Assembly: GCF_007991335.1 (NCBI RefSeq)
Contig: NZ_BJYD01000020.1
Coordinates: 1-64,000, forward strand
Direction of reading: 5' to 3'
Origin: Halobacillus faecis
GTDB lineage: Bacteria > Bacillota > Bacilli > Bacillales > Halobacillaceae
DNA length: 64,000 bases
Part shown: one piece after another, positions 53,830-63,035 of the stretch
Layout of the letters: the number at the start of each line of letters is the position of its first letter
Numbering within the stretch: position 1 is the stretch's first letter
The notes under the pieces: generated by a model
The model's database searches: none
Seen by the model: only the letters and a program-made list of their open reading frames with translations
What the model was told of the DNA's origin: nothing
Translations under genes and position numbers: made by a program

Positions 53830-55119
53830 ATGTCTAGCATTGAGTTAAAACCAACAGATAAACGACTGAACGGAGACTTATCTGTTCCAGGAGACAAATC
53901 CATCTCCCACCGATCCGTGATATTTTCAGCCTTAGCCCAAGGCACGTCTGTCATTACGAATTTTCTTACGGGTGAAGATTGCTTGAGGACCGTTGAAGCC
54001 TTCCGTCTTATGGGAGTAAATATCGAGCAGGCAGGAAATAAGATTACGGTTCATGGAAAAGGCCTTTCCCATTTAAGAGAACCTTCTCAACCGATCAACT
54101 TTGGAAATTCAGGGACAACGGCACGATTAATGAGCGGAGTGCTTGCAGGACTTCCTTTATTTACGACCGCATTTGGTGATGAATCATTGTCCAAGCGTCC
54201 CATGGACCGGGTTATCCAGCCACTTCGTGTTATGGGAGCGGACATCCAGGGGCGTGAACATGACTCTTTGCTGCCACTTGCCTTCCGAGGTAAAAAGCTT
54301 GAGGGGGCACGGCACGAATTGACAGTGAAAAGTGCTCAAGTGAAGTCTGCTTTACTTTTAGCCGGGATGCTTGCAGAGGGTGAAACAGAAGTGATAGAGC
54401 TTGGGGAAACAAGAAACCACACGGAAATGCTTCTTCCTGAATTCGGAGTGGATGTAGAAGTGGAAGGCAGATCTATCAAAATCAAGGGTGGACAAGAACC
54501 GAGTGCTTCCGATATTAAGGTTCCTGGTGATATCTCTTCCGCAGCCTTTTTCCTAGTAGCCGCTTCAATCGTGCCTGATAGTGAATTAGTGATTCGAGAT
54601 GTTGGGCTCAACCCGACCCGTGATGGGATCGTAAAAGCATTGAAAGGTATGGGAGCAAATATAGAAGTCCAGGTACATACTCATATTGGAAGTGAACCTG
54701 TCGGTGACATTGTTGTTCGTCACAGTCCTCTAAAAGGAATGACATTAGAAGGCGATCTTATACCGAATGTAATTGATGAAATCCCGATCCTTGCTCTTGC
54801 AGCGACGCAAGCTGAAGGAAAAACAATCATTAAAGATGCGGAGGAACTCCGTTACAAGGAGACGGATCGAATTAAAGCTGTGGTAGAGACCCTCTCTTTA
54901 TTAGGAGCAGATATCGAAGCTCAAGAAGATGGAATGATTATCCAGGGAGGCACACCTTTAAATGGTGGAACCATCGATTCTTATGGAGATCACCGTATAG
55001 GGATGATGGGGGCAATTGCTTCCTTAATTTGTGAAAGAGAAGTGACCGTTCAAAACAAAGAATGCATTAACATTTCTTATCCTTCGTTTTTCACCGACTT
55101 AAATCAAGTCTTGAATTAA
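53830..55119 (+). CDS. aroA: EPSP synthase (AroE in B. subtilis)
   Basis: Makes 5-enolpyruvylshikimate-3-phosphate, 429 aa. PEP/S3P-binding stretches GDKSISHRS, NSGTTARLMSG and KETDRIKAV are intact. The local sequence LxGNSGTTAR type resembles class II bacterial enzymes. AAGGAGGA precedes the ATG by 9 nt. It closes the aro run. Confidence 0.94.
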   Translation: MSSIELKPTDKRLNGDLSVPGDKSISHRSVIFSALAQGTSVITNFLTGEDCLRTVEAFRLMGVNIEQAGNKITVHGKGLSHLREPSQPINFGNSGTTARLMSGVLAGLPLFTTAFGDESLSKRPMDRVIQPLRVMGADIQGREHDSLLPLAFRGKKLEGARHELTVKSAQVKSALLLAGMLAEGETEVIELGETRNHTEMLLPEFGVDVEVEGRSIKIKGGQEPSASDIKVPGDISSAAFFLVAASIVPDSELVIRDVGLNPTRDGIVKALKGMGANIEVQVHTHIGSEPVGDIVVRHSPLKGMTLEGDLIPNVIDEIPILALAATQAEGKTIIKDAEELRYKETDRIKAVVETLSLLGADIEAQEDGMIIQGGTPLNGGTIDSYGDHRIGMMGAIASLICEREVTVQNKECINISYPSFFTDLNQVLN

Positions 55120-55184
55120 ATTAACTTCATAGTTTATGTAAAGCTCTCATACGATATAAAAAGCCTATTTGGAGGTTTCGTCGT

Positions 55185-56057
55185 ATGGGAGCTTATTGGT
55201 TTCAAGGGTATGTTGAAAATGACAATGGTCCCTGTTTTAGCGAATGTACAGTTAAAGAAGAAAAGTTCGTCAGAGATCGAACCGGAAAAGGGCCCTATAC
55301 GTTGATGGTGGTGGATGGATTTCATGTCAGTCCTGGCCATGTGATGGTAGATATGAGAGAACCGCTTGCTTTTTCACCCTCGGTGACCGACACAGGAAAT
55401 CATTACATAAAAAGAGGGTGTACCTTGTTACTCACACAACACCTAGTGACTAGTTTACGTCACTACCGAAGTCAATATGACCAATTTTTAAATCGATGTG
55501 AATCACTGCCTCTCGATTATATGGTCATCCCTGTTGTGCCGGCAAAAATTCTTCGGCCTGAAATGGTCCGTTTTTTTGCCAGAAAAGGAAGCCCCTTTTT
55601 ATGTGTGGAAGTGCAGTCCGTAGAAGACCTTACCGAGGTTTGTTGGGAATGGGTAGCTCAGGCGCAGGCTTATAAACGAATGCCGTTGACGATGTTCGTC
55701 AAAGATACAGAGAATACGTCGAACAACTACGCAGAATTGTGGTCTTCACTTTGCGAACAGTATGGTATCATAAAGCTAACAGATGTACAGGATGATGAAA
55801 GGCTCTCTCTGAAAAATTTAAAAGACAGCGGGATCTATCCTCACAAAGGTGGAATCGTCCCTGGAGGGCATGCGGATTATAACCTCTATCGCCTTTCAGA
55901 AGACCGAACGTTTGAAGAGGCAGACGATTTTAGATATCATGATTCTGTTCCGAATGTAACGGTTATGAATGGACAGGTGAAACAGGTGAACCAGAAGGTC
56001 ATCGATGAAAAGCCTGGATCCAACATACAAGTGAAGATTCACAAGCATTTTGTTTAA
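55185..56057 (+). CDS. Degenerate amidohydrolase-like protein, predicted pseudoenzyme
   Basis: Not a gene I know by name. The 290-residue protein begins (45-60) with GFHVSPGHVMVDMREP, resembling the VSPGFIDxHxHxREP entry of dihydroorotases and allantoinases but lacking the HxH zinc ligands. Its C-terminal part resembles the closing beta-sandwich of the same family: IYPHKGGIVPGGHADYN (217-233) and NVTVMNGQV (257-265). The middle is about 100-140 residues shorter than in active enzymes. No lysine or histidine metal cluster was found. GGAGG is at 55171-55175. It sits between aroE and ypiA, which are adjacent in B. subtilis, so it is an insertion or a lineage-specific gene. Function unknown. Confidence 0.6.
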   Translation: MGAYWFQGYVENDNGPCFSECTVKEEKFVRDRTGKGPYTLMVVDGFHVSPGHVMVDMREPLAFSPSVTDTGNHYIKRGCTLLLTQHLVTSLRHYRSQYDQFLNRCESLPLDYMVIPVVPAKILRPEMVRFFARKGSPFLCVEVQSVEDLTEVCWEWVAQAQAYKRMPLTMFVKDTENTSNNYAELWSSLCEQYGIIKLTDVQDDERLSLKNLKDSGIYPHKGGIVPGGHADYNLYRLSEDRTFEEADDFRYHDSVPNVTVMNGQVKQVNQKVIDEKPGSNIQVKIHKHFV

Positions 56058-56074
56058 ATGGAAAGGATGTCATC

Positions 56075-57328
56075 ATGGAGGAAATACAAAAAGCCATCCG
56101 TCAAATGGAAGCCCACAAGACGGAAGATGCTATAAAAACTCTAACACAATATTTACCAGAGGCTGACGAAGAAGAGAAATTCACGATTGCTGAACTATAC
56201 ATGCAATGGGGGATGCTCGAGGAAGCGAAAATGGTGTTGCACGAACTCATTCAACGCTATCCTAAAGAACAAGAACTGAAAGTCATGATGGCAGAGATCC
56301 ACATTGACCTTGATGAAGACGACGAAGCGATTGAACTGCTTGACCAATTTGGGCCGGAAGATGAAGACTACTTGCAAGCGCTTGTGCAGCTTGCCGATCT
56401 TTATCAAGCCCAGGGACTTTATGAAGTAGCTGAACAGAAGTTACTAATGGCTAAACAAGTGGAGCCGAATTCGGCAATCATTGACTTTGCCTTAGGTGAG
56501 CTTGCCTTCTCCAATGGGGAATATTCGAAGAGTATCCCCTATTATGAAAATGCGATGCATCATCAACCGGTCATAGGTGATATTGAAGTGGCTACAAGAC
56601 TTGCCGAAGCTTATGCGGCAAATGGTGAATTTGAACAAGCGCTTGAGTATTTCCAAAAAGTCGAAGAAGATAATCCAGATGTAATGTTTCGCTACGGTTT
56701 CGTAGCTTACCAGGCAAACCGTAACGACATTGCGATCCATGTCTGGGAAGAGTTGATTGAAAAGGACCCTTACTTCCAGTCTGTTTACCCACACTTAGCA
56801 CAGGCTTATGATTCAGAAGGTATGCCAAAGGAAGCATTGGATATGGCTGAAAATGGTCTTGCCAAAGATGAATTCAATAAGGAACTTTATCATCTCGCCG
56901 GTACCTTGTCTCATAGACAGGGAAACAAAGAAGAGGGATACAAGTGGATGAGAGAAGCGGTTGCATTGGACCCAGGTTATAAAGAAGCCATTCTTTTCCT
57001 TATTGAAAATTACAAGTCTGATGATATGAATGACAAAATCATTGATTTGATCAACGAGTTGATCTCTCTTGGAGAGGAAGATCCGAATTACTTGTGGGAA
57101 CTTGCTCAAGCTTATGAAGAGGAAGAGAAATTCAAGGAGGCTTATGAGCAGTATCAACAAGCGTACCCTTCATTGAAGGAAGATACAGATTTCTTGAAAT
57201 CTTACGGTTATTTCCTTGTAGAAGAAGGAAGGATGTCTGAAGCACGACAGATCTTTGAAGAATACCTGGCTATTGACCCTACAGATACAGAAATTGAGGA
57301 CTTCGTTGAGCGGCTGAAAGAACAATGA
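56075..57328 (+). CDS. ypiA: TPR-repeat protein YpiA
   Basis: Cytosolic protein of 417 aa made of about nine tetratricopeptide-like helical pairs (for example EEAKMVLHELIQRYPKEQEL and EQALEYFQKVEEDNP). It is acidic. It precedes ypiB as in B. subtilis (YpiA about 423 aa). Partner proteins unknown; the neighbour suggests a role with YpiB in controlled proteolysis. Confidence 0.88.
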   Translation: MEEIQKAIRQMEAHKTEDAIKTLTQYLPEADEEEKFTIAELYMQWGMLEEAKMVLHELIQRYPKEQELKVMMAEIHIDLDEDDEAIELLDQFGPEDEDYLQALVQLADLYQAQGLYEVAEQKLLMAKQVEPNSAIIDFALGELAFSNGEYSKSIPYYENAMHHQPVIGDIEVATRLAEAYAANGEFEQALEYFQKVEEDNPDVMFRYGFVAYQANRNDIAIHVWEELIEKDPYFQSVYPHLAQAYDSEGMPKEALDMAENGLAKDEFNKELYHLAGTLSHRQGNKEEGYKWMREAVALDPGYKEAILFLIENYKSDDMNDKIIDLINELISLGEEDPNYLWELAQAYEEEEKFKEAYEQYQQAYPSLKEDTDFLKSYGYFLVEEGRMSEARQIFEEYLAIDPTDTEIEDFVERLKEQ

Positions 57329-57360
57329 GCTGATTAAAAAAGCGCAGGAGGGGCGCCCAT

Positions 57361-57921
57361 ATGCAAACACCAATCTCTGTGGATGAGAAAAAAGACTTTG
57401 TCCGCTGGTTTTTAAATCACTTTCAGTTGAAAAAGCGAGAGAGTGTATGGATTCTCAATTATTTAATGAACCATGAATCTCTTTTGTCTAGTGTCCATTT
57501 TGTCCAGGAAGTGAAGTTTTGTCCGCGTGGTATGGAAATCAGTGCACAGGGTGTTTCTGACCCACCTTTCCGTTTTTATAAAGGCCAGGTTATGACAAAT
57601 GATGCCGAGAAATCGTTTCATGACTTAAGGATGAATCAAGGAGAACCTGTCTATATCCAAATGAACTTTGAGAATGCACAGCAATGCTCAAAATATGCTC
57701 TCGTACTTGAAGAAAACCCGTATCTACCAAAAGATTACTACTTAAATGACAGAGATAAAAATGAAGCGGAACGCCTTTTATCTGTCAGTCTTTTGCAGCA
57801 CAGACGGAAAAGTATTGAAAACCGGATCGACGAAGCTCTGATTAATGGGGAACGGGATGAATTCAAAGCATTATGTGGAAAGCTTCAGAAAGTCAAACAG
57901 GATTTGAACGCATTTTTATAA
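57361..57921 (+). CDS. ypiB: YpiB/ReoY-family protein (UPF0302)
   Basis: Protein of 186 aa matching the UPF0302 family (B. subtilis YpiB about 179 aa). The Listeria homologue ReoY works with ReoM and ClpCP to degrade MurA and so controls peptidoglycan synthesis; that role here is inferred. A segment FVRWFLNHFQLKKRESVWIL (about 12-31) is typical. The GGAGGGG site lies at 57345-57352. A strong terminator follows. Confidence 0.85.
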   Translation: MQTPISVDEKKDFVRWFLNHFQLKKRESVWILNYLMNHESLLSSVHFVQEVKFCPRGMEISAQGVSDPPFRFYKGQVMTNDAEKSFHDLRMNQGEPVYIQMNFENAQQCSKYALVLEENPYLPKDYYLNDRDKNEAERLLSVSLLQHRRKSIENRIDEALINGERDEFKALCGKLQKVKQDLNAFL

Positions 57922-57926
57922 TATAG

Positions 57927-57966
57927 GAAAGCCGGAACCTTAAAAAAGGTTCCGGCTTTCATTTTT
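57927..57966. terminator. Terminator after ypiB
   Basis: Perfect 15-bp stem GAAAGCCGGAACCTT / AAGGTTCCGGCTTTC followed by T-rich sequence. Confidence 0.92.
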
Positions 57967-58023
57967 GTTTAAATATAGTAAAATAAAGAGAAAATGATAC
58001 ATAGATAAAGGATGAAATGAATT

Positions 58024-58479
58024 ATGAGATGGACGAAAGCAGATACTACGCAATACATACCAGAAAAACAGTATATTGATACCGTAATCATTCCCTTGAT
58101 TCCATTCGATCCAGGTAATGACCAACAGATGGTGAAACAAGCCTTTCAACGGGAATTGAACCAAGTGTTTACGAACCTGATCGAGAAAGAATACAAGGGG
58201 AGAATATTCCTGGCGCCGGATTATCACTATCTTGAAGGATCACAAGCTAACGAAACAGAAAGGATCAATCGTTGGATTCATAAGTTTAAAGAGCAGCCTT
58301 TCCATCATATCTTCCTTTTTACTTTCGACAGCAAGTGGAAAAAATACGAAGCGAAGCTTGAGGGACACGTACTCTGGGTGCCCGGTATGGGTTCTGGCGA
58401 TATTCAGTCTACGGAAACACAGTCATTTGTTCGGGAGCAAGCTCACCAAATCAGTGAATTGATCCAGGCCTATTGGTAA
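58024..58479 (+). CDS. ypiF: YpiF (DUF2487) protein
   Basis: Small cytosolic protein of 151 aa, about the size of B. subtilis YpiF, and always found just upstream of qcrABC in Bacilli. No signal peptide or metal motif is visible. Its function is unknown, though the conserved position suggests a link to the cytochrome bc complex. Confidence 0.82.
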   Translation: MRWTKADTTQYIPEKQYIDTVIIPLIPFDPGNDQQMVKQAFQRELNQVFTNLIEKEYKGRIFLAPDYHYLEGSQANETERINRWIHKFKEQPFHHIFLFTFDSKWKKYEAKLEGHVLWVPGMGSGDIQSTETQSFVREQAHQISELIQAYW

Positions 58480-58513
58480 CTGGATAAAAGTTCCGACAAG
58501 GTTTGATAATTTA

Positions 58514-58542
58514 TTGACCGCGCCTTGAGATTGCGCTATCAT
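58514..58542 (+). promoter_or_regulatory. Promoter of qcrABC
   Basis: TTGACC at 58514-58519, 17-nt spacer, TATCAT at 58537-58542. A perfect inverted repeat AATCCATG / CATGGATT (58572-58590) lies in the leader. Confidence 0.65.
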
Positions 58543-58612
58543 GGTAATGTCCTAGTAAACTGTGTGTAATCAATCCATGTCGCATGGATTACAGCATAGA
58601 GGGGGGAAAAGA

Positions 58613-59122
58613 ATGAGCGATAAAAAACGAGTATCCCGGCGCCAATTTCTAAACTATACACTCACTGGTGTAGGCGGTTTCATGGCAGCGGGCATGCTTG
58701 CACCGATGGTTCGTTTCGCAATCGATCCTGTATTGAAAACGAAAGAGGGTGGAGATTTCGTCTCCGTAGCTTCTGTTGATGAAATTACGAATGAACCGCA
58801 GCGTTTTGAATGGACGATCGATCAAGTGGATGCTTGGTATGAATCAGAAGTTCAAAAAACAGCGTGGGTGTACAGAAACGACAATGATGAAATTGTAGCA
58901 CTATCACCGATTTGTACTCACTTGGGATGTACGGTCGACTGGGCCTCCAATGAGGAGTACCCGAACCAATTCTTCTGTCCTTGTCACGCGGGCCGTTACA
59001 CGAAAGACGGTACCAACGTGCCAGGAACTCCGCCGACGGCGCCACTGCCTCGATTTGAGTTTAAAGTAGAAGAAGGAATGCTTTACTTAGGTGAAACGAA
59101 AGATTCAGGAGGGGGGGCATAA
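58613..59122 (+). CDS. qcrA: Menaquinol:cytochrome c oxidoreductase Rieske subunit QcrA
   Basis: Iron-sulfur subunit of the bc complex, 169 aa. The Tat-type signal SRRQFLN is at 8-14, followed by a membrane anchor. Cluster ligands are Cys101, His103, Cys122 and His125; Cys106 and Cys124 form the disulfide. The ATG at 58613 follows a GGGGGG site; upstream codons lie in the leader hairpin. Confidence 0.95.
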   Translation: MSDKKRVSRRQFLNYTLTGVGGFMAAGMLAPMVRFAIDPVLKTKEGGDFVSVASVDEITNEPQRFEWTIDQVDAWYESEVQKTAWVYRNDNDEIVALSPICTHLGCTVDWASNEEYPNQFFCPCHAGRYTKDGTNVPGTPPTAPLPRFEFKVEEGMLYLGETKDSGGGA

Positions 59123-59125
59123 TAC

Positions 59126-59800
59126 ATGCTTCAAAAAATTTACGACTGGGTGGACGAGCGTGTAGATATTACCCCGCTGTGGCGTGATATCGCAGATCAC
59201 GAAGTTCCTGAACACGTTAACCCGGCACACCATTTTTCAGCATTTGTGTATTGTTTTGGTGGATTGACTTTCTTTGTAACGGTCATTCAAATCCTGTCCG
59301 GAATGTTCCTGACCATGTATTATGTGCCGGACATTGAAAACGCTTGGAAATCTGTTTATTACTTGCAACGAGAGGTTGCTTACGGCCAAATCGTCCGTGG
59401 TATGCACCACTGGGGAGCGAGTCTCGTCATCGTCATGTTATTCTTACATACGCTACGGGTATTCTTCCAGGGAGCCTACAAAAAGCCTCGTGAGTTGAAC
59501 TGGGTTATTGGTGTACTTTTGTTCTTCGTCATGTTGGGACTGGGCTTCACAGGATACCTGTTACCTTGGGATAACAAGGCTTACTTCGCAACTCAGGTTG
59601 GTCTTGAAATAGCAGCAGCCACACCATTTATCGGTGATCAGATTCGGACATTACTGGCCGGAGACCCATCGATCGTTGGTGCTCAAACGCTTACACGTTT
59701 CTTTGCTATTCACGTATTCTTCTTGCCGGCTGCACTATTCGGATTGATGGCGTTCCACTTCATCTTGATCCGTAAACAAGGGATTTCCGGACCACTATAA
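59126..59800 (+). CDS. qcrB: Cytochrome b6-type subunit QcrB
   Basis: Four-helix haem b subunit (224 aa). Haem-coordinating histidines lie in GMHHWGAS and FAIHVFFLPA, and Cys43 is placed to bind the extra covalent haem of b6-type complexes. It starts 3 nt after qcrA. Confidence 0.95.
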   Translation: MLQKIYDWVDERVDITPLWRDIADHEVPEHVNPAHHFSAFVYCFGGLTFFVTVIQILSGMFLTMYYVPDIENAWKSVYYLQREVAYGQIVRGMHHWGASLVIVMLFLHTLRVFFQGAYKKPRELNWVIGVLLFFVMLGLGFTGYLLPWDNKAYFATQVGLEIAAATPFIGDQIRTLLAGDPSIVGAQTLTRFFAIHVFFLPAALFGLMAFHFILIRKQGISGPL

Positions 59801-59828
59801 AATGTATCGTTAAAAAGGAGGGAAAGCT

Positions 59829-60818
59829 GTGCATAGGGGAAAAGGGATGAAGTTCGTCGGTGATTCACGAATCACGGCTGAACGAAAAGCCAACTTACCA
59901 AAAGACTATTCGGAATATCCAGGCCGTACAGAAGCCTTCTGGCCTAACTTCCTGCTGAAGGAGTGGCTCGTAGGATCTGTCTTCTTGATTGGGTTCCTCA
60001 TTTTGACTGCTGCTCACCCTTCACCACTTGAGCAACAGGCGGATCCAAACAACGCAGGTTATATTCCATTGCCTGACTGGTATTTCTTATTCTTGTATCA
60101 ATTTCTTAAGTATCAATTCGCAGGTGGAGATTATATCGTTCTCGGTGCGATCGTTATGCCAGGCTTGGCATTCGGTGCCTTACTGCTTGCGCCATTCCTT
60201 GATCGTGGCCCAGAAAGACGCCCTCAAAAGCGTCCGATTGCAGTTGGATTGATGCTTTTAGGCTTTATCGCAACCTTCTGGTTGACTTATGAATCTGTTT
60301 CTCATGCTGATTATGAAATGCGTGCAGAAAAATACGGAGTCAACGTGGAAGCGGTTGAATCAACAATCAATAAAGATCATCCTGGTTATGCAGTATATGA
60401 AGCGAACTGCTTGAGCTGTCACGGGGATGCTCTACAAGGACAAGGGAACTACCCATCTTTGATTGATGCTGAATTAACGGTAGATCAAGTCAAAGATATT
60501 GCTGTTAACGGTGTCGGAGAGATGCCTGCCGGTATTTTTGGCGGCAGTGATGAAGAACTCCAGCAACTAGCTGAATTCGTCGTTCAAGCTGGCGGCGGTG
60601 AAGCTGGTGGCGAAGGTGGAGAGTCTTCTGGTGAAGAATCCGAAGGTGGATCTGAAGAAGGCTCCTCTGGCGAAGGATCTGAAGGAGACTCTGAAGAAGG
60701 ATCTTCTGACGAAGGGTCCGAAGGTGGATCCGAGGAGGGCTCTTCTGGTGAAGGGTCTGAAGAGGGATCTTCAGAAGAAGGTTCCAGTGATTCAGAAGGA
60801 TCTGGATCTGAAGAGTAA
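59829..60818 (+). CDS. qcrC: Cytochrome b/c fusion subunit QcrC with acidic repeat tail
   Basis: Fusion of cytochrome b subunit IV and a cytochrome c domain, 329 aa. Three or four helices (about 45-62, 103-122, 136-153) precede the haem site Cys194-x-x-Cys197-His198; a methionine ligand lies in GEMPAG. B. subtilis QcrC ends at about 255 aa; here residues 255-329 add a Gly/Ser/Glu-rich tail with three 13-residue repeats. The cytochrome domain faces outside, so the tail does too. GTG start follows AAGGAGGG. Confidence 0.93.
   Translation: MHRGKGMKFVGDSRITAERKANLPKDYSEYPGRTEAFWPNFLLKEWLVGSVFLIGFLILTAAHPSPLEQQADPNNAGYIPLPDWYFLFLYQFLKYQFAGGDYIVLGAIVMPGLAFGALLLAPFLDRGPERRPQKRPIAVGLMLLGFIATFWLTYESVSHADYEMRAEKYGVNVEAVESTINKDHPGYAVYEANCLSCHGDALQGQGNYPSLIDAELTVDQVKDIAVNGVGEMPAGIFGGSDEELQQLAEFVVQAGGGEAGGEGGESSGEESEGGSEEGSSGEGSEGDSEEGSSDEGSEGGSEEGSSGEGSEEGSSEEGSSDSEGSGSEE
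60648..60764 (+). repeat. Three 39-bp tandem repeats in qcrC
   Basis: Three in-frame 39-bp units encode GSEEGSSGEGSEG, DSEEGSSDEGSEG and GSEEGSSGEGSEE (residues 274-312). Codon differences between units indicate age or selection on protein rather than fresh slippage. Confidence 0.85.
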
Positions 60819-60833
60819 TTAGATACTTAATTC

Positions 60834-60867
60834 AATGTAGCCGCGCTTATAAAAGCGCGGCTACATT
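60834..60867. terminator. Terminator after qcrC
   Basis: Perfect 15-bp stem AATGTAGCCGCGCTT / AAGCGCGGCTACATT. Confidence 0.88.
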
Positions 60868-60889
60868 TGTATTGGAGGTACAAGGTAAC

Positions 60890-61474
60890 ATGAAACAAAT
60901 GATTACCTATCTACTGAAGAATCGAACATTTTTGATTTTGCTATTTTTCATTAATTTATTTGGAACCATTTACGGATACATATGGTACGAACCTCAGCTA
61001 TCTGTGACTGAGCCCATCTTTCTGCTGTTTGTTCCTGACAGTCCTACAGCCAGTTTGTTTTTTACTATATTCCTTGGATTTTATATCTTCGGTAAAAATG
61101 TTCCTTACATAGAAGCACTGGCCATCATCACTCTTTTAAAATATGGAGTATGGGCAGTTGTTATGAATGGTTTAACATTATTGGAATATGGGTCTCTTCC
61201 ATGGACCGGCTACATGTTAGTTTTTTCACATGGAGCTATGGCTGTCCAAGGTCTTTTGTATGCTCCCTTTTATAAAATAAAAATGAGACATATCGTCGTT
61301 GCTGCCATATGGACGCTTCACAATGATGTGATTGATTATGTTTTCGGTCAAATGCCTGTTTATCCAGCCATTGTTGAGTATATGGATGAAATCGGCTATT
61401 TTACATTTTGGCTAAGTATCGCATGTGTCCTTTGTACTTATGTCCTAACTGTAAAAAGAAACTCCCGGGTCTAA
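60890..61474 (+). CDS. ypjA: YpjA (DUF1405) membrane protein
   Basis: Polytopic protein of 194 aa with about six helices. The start at 60890 follows TTGGAGGT (60872-60879); a TTG inside that site is not the start. Located after qcrC as in B. subtilis. Function unknown. Confidence 0.86.
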   Translation: MKQMITYLLKNRTFLILLFFINLFGTIYGYIWYEPQLSVTEPIFLLFVPDSPTASLFFTIFLGFYIFGKNVPYIEALAIITLLKYGVWAVVMNGLTLLEYGSLPWTGYMLVFSHGAMAVQGLLYAPFYKIKMRHIVVAAIWTLHNDVIDYVFGQMPVYPAIVEYMDEIGYFTFWLSIACVLCTYVLTVKRNSRV

Positions 61475-61528
61475 AATTCTGTTCCTTCTCATAAGATGAA
61501 ATAATACTTGTGAGAGGGGAGAAGTGAA

Positions 61529-62230
61529 ATGGGACGTGCCATGTTGTTGATCATTTGTTCCCTTATTTTCACACTCGTACCATCTGGCCTTGTGCATTCT
61601 TGGTCGGAGGGATCTCCTGATTGGGAATCATTCGCATCACAATATCGCCGGTTGGCTGCTGATGGAAAGTTTGACCTTGCTGAACGGCTTTGGAATAGTA
61701 AATATGCGGAGATGGAACAATATGTTCAAACCCTACCAGATGAACATAAAGATGCTTGGGCAAGCCTGGAGGTCCACGCTTCAACAGATAAGCTTACAGA
61801 AACTAGATGGGAAGAGGGGCTCATAACTTTCCTCATCGTTACTTCATCTGATGATCCATACACCGCTATAGAAGAAAAACTTGAATCCTTCTCAGATCTT
61901 TCAGTTTCTTCATTTTCACTCGAAGATATTGAGGAGGAGTGGAATATGATACGTCCTGTTGTGATGAATTATTCAGACAGATCAAAAGTAAACGAAGCCG
62001 ATCAAGCGTTGCAGGAATTATCAATCATGGATACGATTACTAGTCGTGAATATTTTATTGGGAAAATCTCAGAGCTCGTTAAGGGGAACTCCCAGCAGGA
62101 CTGGAATGCTTTCTTATCGACCGCCATTTTTATAGGTGGGGCAATTATAATGACATTGCTTTATGTTGGAGCAATCAATTATAGAGAAAGTTCAAAAAAT
62201 AGACACACAATGAGAAGTGGTCATAGTTGA
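61529..62230 (+). CDS. ypjB: Sporulation protein YpjB
   Basis: Protein of 233 aa with a signal peptide (about 1-24), an extracytoplasmic helical region and a C-terminal membrane helix (about 198-216). Position after ypjA matches B. subtilis; orthologues are associated with sporulation. AGAGGGGAG precedes the ATG. Confidence 0.82.
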   Translation: MGRAMLLIICSLIFTLVPSGLVHSWSEGSPDWESFASQYRRLAADGKFDLAERLWNSKYAEMEQYVQTLPDEHKDAWASLEVHASTDKLTETRWEEGLITFLIVTSSDDPYTAIEEKLESFSDLSVSSFSLEDIEEEWNMIRPVVMNYSDRSKVNEADQALQELSIMDTITSREYFIGKISELVKGNSQQDWNAFLSTAIFIGGAIIMTLLYVGAINYRESSKNRHTMRSGHS

Positions 62231-62293
62231 TTTTTCATGAATTTTTGACTAAAATTGACCTATATACTCACATCCAAGATGGAGGAATGAAAG

Positions 62294-62968
62294 ATGAGTT
62301 TTATTATTTACTTTGCGCTAATATTGATTATTCCACTGTGGGCGCAATCAAAGGTGAAAAGCACCTACAAAAAGTATTCAAAAGTTCCGACATCCTCAGC
62401 CATGTCAGGCGCAGAGGTAGCTAGAAAAATTCTTGATGATAATGGATTATACAATGTTGCTGTTGAAGAAGTTCGTGGACATTTAACTGATCATTATGAC
62501 CCTCGTTCGAAAGTCATTCGTCTCTCAACAGATATTTATCATGGTCGTTCAACTGCAGGAGCTGCTGTTGCTGCACACGAAGTCGGTCATGCGATTCAGG
62601 ATGCACAGGATTATGCATTCTTACGCTTCCGAAGTGCCCTTGTTCCCGTTGCGAGTTTCGGTTCTAACATTTCCATCTTTCTCATTATCGGTGGTTTTCT
62701 ACTCGGGATGACCGGCCTTGCTTTAGCAGGAATTGTATTCTTTGCAGCTGCTGTCTTGTTCCAATTGATTACTTTACCTGTTGAATTCGATGCTTCAAAT
62801 CGCGCCATGAGCCAATTGGTGTCAACTGGAGTCATTCGAAATGATGAAGAGCGTAAAACGAAGAAAGTGTTGAACGCTGCGGCGATGACTTACGTTGCCG
62901 GTGCTCTCGTGGCACTTGCAGAATTGCTGCGTTTTGTATTCATGTTTGTAGGCATGAACGAAGAATAA
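62294..62968 (+). CDS. yugP: YugP-type membrane zinc metallopeptidase
   Basis: Membrane-embedded peptidase of 224 aa with the zinc-binding motif His95-Glu-x-x-His99 (AAHEVGHAI) and helices near 2-18, 113-135, 138-158 and 195-218. Further zinc ligand candidates lie in EFDASNRA. In B. subtilis yugP lies elsewhere; here it follows ypjB. Substrates unknown. Confidence 0.85.
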   Translation: MSFIIYFALILIIPLWAQSKVKSTYKKYSKVPTSSAMSGAEVARKILDDNGLYNVAVEEVRGHLTDHYDPRSKVIRLSTDIYHGRSTAGAAVAAHEVGHAIQDAQDYAFLRFRSALVPVASFGSNISIFLIIGGFLLGMTGLALAGIVFFAAAVLFQLITLPVEFDASNRAMSQLVSTGVIRNDEERKTKKVLNAAAMTYVAGALVALAELLRFVFMFVGMNEE

Positions 62969-62975
62969 ATAAGAG

Positions 62976-63006
62976 AAACCGATCCTTGGAGAAGGATCGG
63001 TTTTTT
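62976..63006. terminator. Terminator after yugP
   Basis: Stem AAACCGATCCTT / AAGGATCGGTTT followed by T residues; may also end ypjC transcripts. Confidence 0.88.
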
Positions 63007-63035
63007 GTTTGCTTGAAAATGTTTATTTGATCAAC

